This document shows, piece by piece, positions 49,472 to 59,000 of a stretch of 64,000 bases of DNA. Position 1 is the first letter of the stretch; each line of letters starts with the position of its first letter. Below the pieces are notes generated by a model that searched no databases, was not told where the DNA came from, and saw nothing but the letters and a program-made list of their open reading frames with translations. A program made the translations under genes and the position numbers. This DNA is from CAIURC01 sp043777315 (GTDB lineage: Bacteria; Verrucomicrobiota; Verrucomicrobiia; Chthoniobacterales; Chthoniobacteraceae). The DNA is taken from the NCBI GenBank assembly GCA_043777315.1, contig JAYVPW010000093.1, positions 1 to 64,000 of the forward strand. The letters run 5' to 3'.

Positions 49472-52400
49472 GTGAGTAACGCCAAGCCTGACCTCCTCGC
49501 CGACTTCGCTGGTGCGCCTGCGCTCGCCGCGAAATTGGGAGAACTGCGCGCGGGCGAGGAGACCGTCTTCGAGCATGTGACGGAGGCGGCGCAGCCTTTT
49601 CTCGCGGCGCTGATCGTGCGGGAGGTGAAGGCGCGGGTGTGGCTCGTGTGCGCGAATTTGCGGGCGCAGGAGGCGTTGCACAACGAGGTCGCGAACTGGT
49701 TTCCGGAGACGCTCTTTTTTCCCGAGAGCGATGCGGCGGTGGTGGAAGGCGCGATTGTGGACCCGGAGTCGGCGGCGGAGCGGCTCGGCATCGCGGAGAA
49801 GTTGGCGGCGAAGGGGCGACTGGTGATCGCGGTGACGGGCGCGAGTCTGAACGATCGGCTGCCGACGCCGGCGGCGTTGAAGAAGCTGGAGCTGAAGCTG
49901 ACGCGCGGGACGAAACTGGATCGGGAGAAGTTGCTGCGGCAACTGGAGCGCGCGGGCTACGAGCACGTCGCGCAGATCTCGGCGCGCGGGCAATACGCGT
50001 TGCGCGGCGGGATCGTGGATGTGTTCTCGTTTCATCACGCGCTGCCGGTGCGGGTGGAGCTGTTCGACGAGGAGATCGAGTCGATCCGGCAGTTCGACCT
50101 CGACGACCAGACGACGGTCGAACACGTCGCGAGTTGCACGCTGCTGCTCGGCGAAGTCGAGGCGGGCGAAGGGCGGCTGCGCGATTACGTCCGCGGCGGC
50201 GATGTCGTGATCGAGGTCGGCGGCGAAGATTCGCCGATCCTGGATTTGGATTGTAGGGCGGGCGCTTCGCCTGCCACCGCCGGACGGGCAGGCGAAGCGC
50301 CCGCCCTCCAACCGATCCGCGTGCGCCTCCTCGCGGGATCGGAGGGCGGGGACGCCGCGGAGGATTTCAGCACGGCGTTTCACGATCACGGGCTCGGGGA
50401 GTTCGATGCCGGGGATTTCGTGATCGATGAGATCAAGCGCGAGCGGTTCTTCGCGCAGCTCCGCGAATGGCGCGAGGCCGGGTGGAGCGTCCACGTTTTT
50501 TGCAACAACGAGGGCGAAGTCGAGCGCCTCCACGACCTCGTCCCGCCGGTGGAGGCGGATGCGCTGCGGTTCACGATCGGCTCCCTCGCGCGCGGGTTCG
50601 TCTTCCCGGCGGCAAAAATCGCCGTGCTCTCCGACGCCGAACTCTTCGGCCGCTACCGCCACAACCGCGCCCGCCGCCTCGCCCTCAAGCGCGCCCACGA
50701 GCAATCCGCCCGCGCGCAGATCGACTTCAGCGACCTCGCCGAGGACGAACTCGTCGTGCATCTCGAACACGGCATCGGCCGCTACGAAGGGATGCGCTCC
50801 ATCCCGCGCGACGGCGTCCCGGAGGAGGTCATGGTCATCGAGTTCGCCCACGACGCGCGGCTCTACGTCCCGCTCGAGCAGAGCTTCCTCGTTTCCAAAT
50901 ACGTCGGCGTCGGCAAACGCAACCCGCCCCTCAGCGCCCTCGGCGACGGCAAATGGTCCAAAGCCCGCAAGTCCGCCGAAAAGTCCGTTTACGACTACGC
51001 CGCCCGCCTCCTCGAAGTCCACGCCGCCCGCGAGACCGCGCAGGGCCACGCCTTCCCGCCGGACAACCACTGGCAGAGCGAGTTCGAGGGCTCGTTCCTT
51101 TACAAAGAAACGCCCGACCAGCTCACCGCCATCGCCGCGACCAAGGCCGACATGGAATCCGTCCGCCCGATGGATCGCCTCATCTGCGGCGACGTCGGCT
51201 TCGGCAAAACCGAGGTCGCCATCCGCGCCGCGTTCAAGTCCGTCATGGGCGGCAAACAAGTCGCCATCCTCGTCCCCACCACTGTCCTCGCCCAGCAGCA
51301 CTACCAGAATTTCCGCGAGCGCATGTCGGACTACCCGATCACCGTCGCCACCCTCTCGCGCTTCCGCACCCCCGCCGAGCAGCGCAAGACCGTCGCCGGC
51401 CTCGCCGACGGCTCGGTCGATATCGTCGTCGGCACCCACCGACTCATCTCGAAAGACGTGCAGTTCAAAGAACTCGGCCTCGTCGTCATCGACGAAGAAC
51501 AGCGCTTCGGCGTCCTCCACAAAGAGAAGTTCAAGGAACTCTTCAAGCTCGTGGACATGCTCACGCTGAGCGCCACCCCCATCCCCCGCACGCTCTACCT
51601 CTCCCTCATGGGCGCAAAGGACATGAGCACCATCGAGACGCCGCCCCCGAACCGCATCCCCGTCGAGACGATGATCTGCCCCTACGACGAGCGCATCATC
51701 CGCGACGCGATCAACCGCGAAATCGGTCGCCAGGGGCAGGTCTTCTTCCTCCATAACCGCGTCACCTCCATCGAGGCCATGCAGGCGAAGATCAAACTCC
51801 TCTGCCCCAAGGCCCGCACCGTCATCGGCCACGGGCAGATGGAAGAAGGCGAGCTCGAAGAGGTCATGCAGCGCTTCGTCGCCGGAGAGGCCGACGTCCT
51901 CATCTCCACCACGATCATCGAAAGCGGCCTCGATATTCCGAATGCGAACACGATCATCATCGACCGCGCCGACCGCTTCGGGCTCGCCGACCTCTACCAG
52001 CTCCGCGGCCGCGTCGGCCGCGCCCAGAGCAAAGCCTACGCTTACCTCATGCTCCCGCGCGACATGCTCACCCAAGGCGAAGCGCGCAAACGCATCAACG
52101 CCATCAAGCAATACAGCTCCCTCGGCGCCGGCTTCAAGATCGCCATGCGCGACCTCGAAATCCGCGGCGCCGGCAACATCCTCGGCACCGCCCAGAGCGG
52201 CCACATCGTCAGCATCGGCTTCGACCTCTACTGCTCCCTCCTCCGCCAGGCGATTTCCAAGCTGAAAGGCGAAAAGGTGAAACCCCGCATCGAAGTCACC
52301 CTCCACCTCGACTTCATCGCCACCCGCGAAGCCGACTACGCCCAGCCAGGGAGCCGCGATCAGAGGTCGGGCATCGCTCCCAAATCAGAAATCAGAAATC

Positions 52401-52768
52401 AGAAATCAGAAATCCCGAAAGCCCCCGCCTTCCTCCCCCTCGCCTACATCGGCGAAGCCAAGCCCCGCATCCAAGCCTACCGCCGCCTCTCCGAAGTCGC
52501 CTCCCCCGAGCAACTCGCCGGCCTCCAAAAGACCTGGCGCGACCGCTTCGGCCCCCTCCCCGAAGCCGCCAAAAACCTCGCGACGATGGCCGAGGTGAAG
52601 CTCGCCGCCGCCGCGCGGAAGATGACCGTCGTCGAAGTCCGCGACAGCAAAGTCATGCTCACCCGCGCCGGCGACTACATCCTCCTCGCCGGCAAATTCC
52701 CCCGCCTCATCTCCCCCACCCCCGTCACCCGCCTCGCCGAACTCCTCGCGCTGATCCGGAGTTTCTGA
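49472..52768 (+). CDS. mfd: Transcription-repair coupling factor with two repeat-encoded inserts
   Basis: This 1,098-residue translocase removes stalled RNA polymerase and recruits UvrA. A GTG at 49472 follows a GGAG. The UvrB-like N-terminal module spans about 1-400 (LIVREVKARVWLVCANLRAQ), the RNA-polymerase-interaction domain about 400-500 (VVHLEHGIGRYEGMRSI), the helicase core about 540-940 (Walker A in CGDVGFGKTEVAIRAAFKS, DEEQ box in VVIDEEQRFGV, TATPIPRTL-like SATPIPRTLYLSLM, and QLRGRVGRAQSKAYAYLM), and the UvrA-masking D7 domain the end. Two inserts encoded by intergenic-type repeats lie at about residues 260-280 (RAGASPATAGRAGEAPALQ) and 971-981 (SEIRNQKSEIP). Both are in predicted surface/linker regions, so function is probably kept. 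Confidence 0.95.
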   Translation: MSNAKPDLLADFAGAPALAAKLGELRAGEETVFEHVTEAAQPFLAALIVREVKARVWLVCANLRAQEALHNEVANWFPETLFFPESDAAVVEGAIVDPESAAERLGIAEKLAAKGRLVIAVTGASLNDRLPTPAALKKLELKLTRGTKLDREKLLRQLERAGYEHVAQISARGQYALRGGIVDVFSFHHALPVRVELFDEEIESIRQFDLDDQTTVEHVASCTLLLGEVEAGEGRLRDYVRGGDVVIEVGGEDSPILDLDCRAGASPATAGRAGEAPALQPIRVRLLAGSEGGDAAEDFSTAFHDHGLGEFDAGDFVIDEIKRERFFAQLREWREAGWSVHVFCNNEGEVERLHDLVPPVEADALRFTIGSLARGFVFPAAKIAVLSDAELFGRYRHNRARRLALKRAHEQSARAQIDFSDLAEDELVVHLEHGIGRYEGMRSIPRDGVPEEVMVIEFAHDARLYVPLEQSFLVSKYVGVGKRNPPLSALGDGKWSKARKSAEKSVYDYAARLLEVHAARETAQGHAFPPDNHWQSEFEGSFLYKETPDQLTAIAATKADMESVRPMDRLICGDVGFGKTEVAIRAAFKSVMGGKQVAILVPTTVLAQQHYQNFRERMSDYPITVATLSRFRTPAEQRKTVAGLADGSVDIVVGTHRLISKDVQFKELGLVVIDEEQRFGVLHKEKFKELFKLVDMLTLSATPIPRTLYLSLMGAKDMSTIETPPPNRIPVETMICPYDERIIRDAINREIGRQGQVFFLHNRVTSIEAMQAKIKLLCPKARTVIGHGQMEEGELEEVMQRFVAGEADVLISTTIIESGLDIPNANTIIIDRADRFGLADLYQLRGRVGRAQSKAYAYLMLPRDMLTQGEARKRINAIKQYSSLGAGFKIAMRDLEIRGAGNILGTAQSGHIVSIGFDLYCSLLRQAISKLKGEKVKPRIEVTLHLDFIATREADYAQPGSRDQRSGIAPKSEIRNQKSEIPKAPAFLPLAYIGEAKPRIQAYRRLSEVASPEQLAGLQKTWRDRFGPLPEAAKNLATMAEVKLAAAARKMTVVEVRDSKVMLTRAGDYILLAGKFPRLISPTPVTRLAELLALIRSF
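50251..50312. repeat. R2 inverted repeat inside mfd
   Basis: The arms GGGCGGGCGCTTCGCCTGCC (50256-50275) and GGCAGGCGAAGCGCCCGCCC (50287-50306) are perfect 20-bp inverse copies around an 11-base loop. The frame stays open through the hairpin. The flank TTGTAG matches the ATTGTAG flank of the copy at 61519. Confidence 0.95.
52382..52415. repeat. Heptamer iterations (AAATCAG) inside mfd
   Basis: AAATCAGAAATCAGAAATCA then GAAATCAGAAATC: almost five copies of a 7-base unit, closely related in design to R6 (7-base period, ATCAG core). The frame stays open and encodes alternating SEIRNQK. Confidence 0.93.
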
Positions 52769-52800
52769 GCCTTCGACCGCGCAAGGATTCAGACGACTTC

Positions 52801-52854
52801 GGGGGAAAAGTAAGAGGTCTTTCGACTCCGCTGCGCTGCGCTCGAGATGACCGG
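52801..52854. repeat. R1 half element
   Basis: Only the right arm is present (GGGGGAAAAGTAAGAGGTCT then TTCGACTCCGCTGCGCTGCG and CTCGAGATGACC). The left arm is missing. Confidence 0.8.
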
Positions 52855-52919
52855 AAGGAAGGGCGCGCCGCAATGGAGTTCACGCGTCTCGACGTCGGAC
52901 ACGCGTCCCAGCCTTCCGA

Positions 52920-53054
52920 GTCATCCTGAGCGAAGCCCCGTTCTGGGGGCGCAGTCGAAGGACCTCTTACTATTTCCCCTCCTCGATACGCGCGCGCATC
53001 GGGGAAATAGTCAGAGGTCTTTCGACTCCGCTGGCGCTGCGCTCGAGATTACCG
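52920..53054. repeat. R1 palindromic intergenic element, copy h
   Basis: A full copy (GTCATCCTGAGCGAAGCCCC ... GCGCTCGAGATTACC) lies between the convergent mfd and giant-protein genes. The 326-base gap contains only this copy and the half element. Confidence 0.85.
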
Positions 53055-53094
53055 GAGGTGAGGGAGGCCGCCCTGGAATTTGCCCGACTTACCC

Positions 53095-56000
53095 CTAAGG
53101 CGTCCAGGCGGCGCGGAGGCGGAGGTAGCGGTTGGGGGTGGAGGAGGGGTCTTGGATGGTGACGGGGATGCGGCCCGCGGCGGAGGTGCCGACGGTGATG
53201 GTGGCGGTGCCGGCGGCGGTGCCGGGCGCGGTCCACGGGGTGGTGAAGCTCTTGGTGGCGATCACGTTCCAGGTGACGAGGTCGTCGGTGGCCTCGACGG
53301 TGTAGGTGATCTCGGGCTGGCCGTGAAGCTGGGTGGCGAGGGTGCTGTCGGGGAGGGCGAGGTGCAGCTCGAGGTGGCCGTCGGCGGATATGGCGGTGGC
53401 GGGGAGGCCGGGGGAGGCGGGGAGCGCGGCGGCGGTGGGGTCGAGGCCGAGGGCGAATTCGACGAGGGCGGGGATGCCGTCGCGATCGAGGTCGGCGGTG
53501 GCGAGGCCGGCGGCGAAGTGGGCGCTCCAGTCGGCGTAGGTGCCGTGGAGGGGGAGGGTCGCGCCGTCGGGGTCGCCGCCGATGGCGGTGCTGGCGAGCC
53601 AGGTGGAGCGGTCGGCCCATTGGCTCGCGGGGAGGAGCGTATTTCCCACGATGAGGGAGCGACCGGGGCCGTCGGTGCCGGGCTGCCAGGTGTCGGAGTA
53701 GGCGAAGTTCATCGCGTAGGCGTCGAAGGGGGGCGGGAGCTGGATGGCGAGGGTCTCGCCGGAGTTGTCGAGCTTGCCGATGAAGGTGCCGGCGACGTTG
53801 GGAAGGTTGCCGTAGCGGCTGCGGAACTTGGCGAGGTTCGCGACGACGAGCACGTTCTGCCCGGCCGCGAGGGAGGTGGCGGGGAAGGTGAAGGCGAGCC
53901 CGTTCACGATGCTGACGCCGGCGAGCTGAAGGGTGGTGGCGCCCACATTGCGCAGCTCGACGAACTCGTAGTCGGAGCCACCGAGGGGGTTATACATGAC
54001 CTCGGTGATGCGGAGGCTGCGGAGGATGGCGAGGGCGTTGAGGTAGGCAGGGTCGGTGGCGCCGTTGGCGAGCTCGCGGGTGGGGAGCTCGTAGTAGGTG
54101 TAGAGGCCGGTAGCGTCGCGGCCTTGGGAGCGGTCGGTGGTCTGGGGGCCGAAGATGATGAGGTCGAGCTGGGTGCCGGTGGCGGTGCCGAGGGCGATGC
54201 TTTCCTGCTGGGAGTCGAGGGTGAAGGCGAGGTGGCCGGGGCCGGCGAGGGCGTTGCCGTCGGCGATGAATTTCACGAAGCCGCCGGGGGCGATGAAGGT
54301 GAGCGGGGCGATGACGTGCTGGCCGGGGAGGCCGACGGCGTTGTCGGTGAGGGTGAGGCCGGCGAGGGCGACGGGGAGGGTGCCGGGGTTGGCGAGTTCG
54401 AGCCAGTCGTTGTCGTAGAGGACGGTGCCGTCGGCGAACCATTCGTTGATTTTCACGACGGAGGGATCGCCGGTGGCGGTGGCGATGTTGGCCGCGCCGA
54501 AGGTCGGGGTGCAGAGGGTCCACGCGCCGACGCGGCCGATGCGGCCGATCGAGAGGTCGGGGAGCTGGTGGCCGAAGGCGACGGTATCGACGAGCGCGCC
54601 GGCCTGGTAGAGGAAGACGCCGTCGCCGTCGCGGTCGAGGCTGATCGCTGTCTGGGTGGCGGTGACGGTGAGGAAGCCTTTCGAGGCGATCATCGTGCCC
54701 GCGAGGAATGCGTATTTCGCCGGCAGTGCCACGCTGTCGGTGAGCGTGTAGCCGCCGAGATTCACGGCGGTGTCGCCGTCGTTGTAGAGCTCGATCGCGT
54801 CGGGGGCGGTGAGGCTGTCGGCGAGGATTTCATTCAAACGAACGAGCTGCTGCGTGGGGGCGACGGTCCAGGTGCGGGCGGTCGCGGTGAACTGCGGCTG
54901 GCCCGTGTAGGTCTTCGCAGGGTCGGCGTCCTGCCAGTTTCCGGCGAAGTCCTGGCCGAGGACTTCGAGCGTGTGCGCGCCGGCGGCGAGGCCGGTGAGG
55001 GTGAGCGGGGCCTGCCGGACGGTCGGCACGGTGCGGGAGAAGACGGCTCCGTTGCCGATGGGAATGGTCGCGCTCCATGCGCCGCCATCGAGCCGCCATT
55101 TGTAGGCGATGAGGCCGGGGCCGCCGATGAGGAAATCGGCGGCGGCGCTGTTGGTGACGAGCGACGGGCCGGCTTCGATGTAGGCCCACTCGGGGATGGT
55201 AAAGCCGAGGTCGAGCCCGGCGGGGCCGGTGCCTTTCGCGGGCGAGCCCTGCTTCAGCGCGTAGTTCTTATTGGCGGAATCGACGAAGAGCGGGACGCCC
55301 GGCAAGTTCGTCCCGAAGGCGGATGCGTAGATGGTGCCGGGGTGATTGAAGCCGATGCTGGTGTCGGTCACGGCGTCGCAGAGGTTGCGGTTGAACTCGA
55401 GCTTCGAGGTGTAGCTGTGGTTGATCGTGTTCGTCGCCGTCTGCACTGTGTCGGCCTCGCTGACGAGGCGCGGGACGCCGCTGATGACGTTGAAGCCGAG
55501 ATACGCGCCGTCGCCGTGCGGGGGGGTGCCGCCGGCGTCGTTGAAGACGAGCATGTTCACGACGGAGCACTTCACGGCCTGGTTGATGCCGTAAACGCTG
55601 TCCGTGTATTGAAAGTCGGCGTGGAGGTTGGCGATCGTGTTGTGTTCGACGAAGGCGGCGACATCGAGTTTGCAGTTGATGAGGTGATCGACGTCGAAGA
55701 CGAGGTTGCGCGCGACCATGTCGGTCGTGCCCGCGCCGACGCCGTCGGTGCTGATGGCGTTGGAGTAGCCGGTGTCGCTCGTCCATTTATCCTTGGTCGC
55801 GCGCTCGATGATGTTGTTGGCGATGAGCGCGTCGCCTTTCAAATCCATGTGCTCGTCGCCGCTGAGGCCGTGGAAATAATTGTAGCGGCAATCGAGGGGA
55901 TAGGTGACGCCGACGCGCCCGCCGTCGCCGTCGAAGACGTCGTTGTGGCCCTTGTTGCCGTAGAAATCGTTGTAATAAACGCGGAACCAGCCGCCGACGG

Positions 56001-59000
56001 GGAAGCCCTGGACGAAGTTCGCGTTGCCGGTCAGCACGCTGTCGGTGGACTTGTATTCGACCTTGAGCGGCTCCTGTTTGTTGTCCGCGCCGGAGATGTA
56101 GCCGGCGGGCGGCGAGTCGCTGGTGGTGAGCGAGCCGGTGTCGGCGGGGTCGAACATGTCGGTGAAGGTGCAGCCGGAGACGGTGAGCTTCGCGCAGCGG
56201 CCGTAGCACCAGCGCAGATGCGAGCCGGTCCAGGTGCAGTGATCGGCCCAGCCCCACGAGCGGATGAAGCCGAGCCCGCCCCAGTTTTCCTGATCGGTCT
56301 CCGCGAGGTCCACCGGCGAGGTGCCTTGCGCGTTGATGAAGTCGCAGTAGCTGACGATGTTTTCCGCCGCCATCGAATCGACGATGCGGAGCCCGCCCCA
56401 TTTCGGCGCGGCGGTTTGCGTGCCGACTTTGATCGGGTCGGCGTCGCCTGCGGCGATCGTCCCGGCGAGGTGGGAAAAGGTGATGTGCTGCGCGGCGGTG
56501 CCTTGCGCGAGGAGCTTGCCTTTCACGGTGATGCGCGCGTTCTGCGCGACCTGCACGCTGGTGCCGGGCTGGATGACGAGCGTGAGTCCGGCGGGGACGG
56601 TGAGGTTCGCCGTGATGTAGTACGGCCCGCCCGCCGCGGTCCACGTGACCGTCCCGCCGGTCGCGAGGGAGCCGCTCGGCAGCGCTCCCATGTCGATGCG
56701 CGAGCCGTCGGGATCGGTCTCCGCGGGGTTGCCGGAATTGATGCACGGCGAGGCCGGCTGGAGTTTGAAGTTCTTCGCCGTCGCATCGACAAAAAGCGGG
56801 TCGGCGGTGATGTCGCCGGTCTGCGCGGGCGGGGTCGGGTCGATGGGATTCGTGCCGGCCTGCTTTTGGTAGCAGGTGTAAGTGATCGACGTCAGCGGGA
56901 AGCTGCCCACCGTGCCGTAGTCGTTCTCCACCGGCGTGATCCCGGAGAGGATCGAGTTCTTCACGTTGAAGAAGAGCTGCGCGTTCGCCGCGGTGCCGTA
57001 CTTGTTCCGGGTGAAGATCGGGACGTTGTGATACGAGGTGCCGCCGGTCTGGTCGGAGGTGTTCGTCGCGTGCGTGGCGGTGACGATCGAGCAGCTCTGA
57101 ACATTCACGGTGTAAGGCGTCGCCTCGTCGCCGATCTGTGTTTTCAGCGAGATGCCGAAGTCGCAATCGACGATCTGCGAGCGGCGCACGGTCGCGTTGT
57201 TTTGCAGGAGCGAGATGCCCTTGTCGAAGGCGTCGCGGAGCACGCAATCATCGACGGTGAGATCGCCCGCGAGGCAGTCGAGCGCGTCGTCGTCGGCGAT
57301 GCCGAAGACGCTGCGGCGGAGGTTCACGGGGCGTCCGCCGGAGTCGTGGATGTAGATGTTGTCCTCGTCGTCCTGCGCGCCGGATTGGCGGTAGGCGGCG
57401 AGCATTTCGGTGAAGTTCGAGTCCTCGATCGTGAGCGTGCTGCCGGTGATTTCCGGGCCGGTGACGGAGCGACCGCAATGCGTGCGGCGGAAGGTGATCG
57501 TCGGATTTCCCGAGTTGAAAAGCACCTTCCCCGGCCCGTCCGAAAGTACGGAATCCTCGACGAGGAGCGTGCCGCCTGCGACCCGCAGCATCGGTCCGGT
57601 TCCGGTATGTCCGCCGCCTGTCGAATGGCACGCGCGACTGAGGAGGCAATACTGCAGCGTCACCGTGCCGGTCGCCGCCTGACTGATTTCGCCCCACCGA
57701 TTCAGCGCGTCCGAGCAGGTGAAAGTGATCGGCTGGGTCGCCGTCCCGACCGCGCTCAAGGTCCCGTTGACGATGATCTTTTTACCCAGCGCATCCGGCG
57801 CGGTCCCCTGCGTGTAAACGGTGCCGTCCAGCAGCACGGTCGTCCCCGGCGCGATGACCAGCGTGCCGCCCGCGGGGACCGTCACGTCGCCGGTGACGCG
57901 GATGATTCCGCTCCAATTCGTGGTCCCCGTCGCCAGCGTGCCGGAGACGCTCGTCTGCGCGACACCGCCGAGGCTGGTGAGCGCCTTCACCGCGCTCGTG
58001 CTGCCGGGGACAGCGGCGGTGAGAGTGAAATTGCCGGGATTCGTCGCCGCCTGGATCCCATCGAGTTCGCAGTCGAAGCTCAGGTCGGGGCTGTAGGTCG
58101 AGCCCAAGCTGTAGTTGTGGACTTCGACCGCGAGGATATTCGGTCCGGCGACGAGCAGGTTGCGGAAGGCGCTGATGTCGTAGGTCTGAATCTGCGACTC
58201 GGTCGGGTTGGTCGTGTTGTCGGAATTCGCGGATGCGGGAGTCGTAACCGTCGGCGTGCCGGCCGGCATGTGGAAGCGATAGACCTCGGTGCCATTCAGA
58301 TAAAAGATCGCGCCGTCATCGACCACCGCTTTGATCTGCAAAGCGGTGAACACCGACGGATCGGCGACGTTGAAAACCTCGCGGAAATAGAAGCCGCGGC
58401 GCGTGTTGGTGCTCGAGGCAGGGACGTTGCTGAGGAGCGTCCGCTCGTCGCCATCGCCCGCGCCCGCCTGCAGCTTGCCTGTTTTCCAGGTGGTGTCGGT
58501 GAAAGCAAGGGCGAGCCACGCGGTGCCCGGGTCCGCTCCGCTGTCGAGCATTTTCCAGTCGGGCGCGCTCGCATTGGGCGCCGCCAAAGTTCCGCCCGGC
58601 TGGATGAGTTGCGTCGTCGCCCCGCCGCTGCCGCCGCCGACCGTCACGAGCGCGCTGCCCATCCCATTGTAAAGTGTCACCGTGCTCGGCGTGAGCGTCT
58701 GCCCGCCGGACGCGGTGAGCGTTGCGGTCTTGGTCCAAGCTTGCCGATCCAGATTCCCCGCCGCGTCTTTCAAATCGACCCGCACCGTCATCGGCACGCC
58801 GGGCACGTAGCTCGCGGGCGCGAGCAGCCCGATCGTGTCGGCCGCCGTCGTGGTGAGCGTGCCGGAGACCTGAGTCGTCGTGCCGGTGTTATAGAAAACG
58901 ATGGCCGCCAGCGTCTGCACGACGTTGCCCGTGCCGCCCGGTGCGTCCCAGAATCTCACCACGATTTCATTCAGCCCCGGCTTCAAAACTCCGCCGCCAC

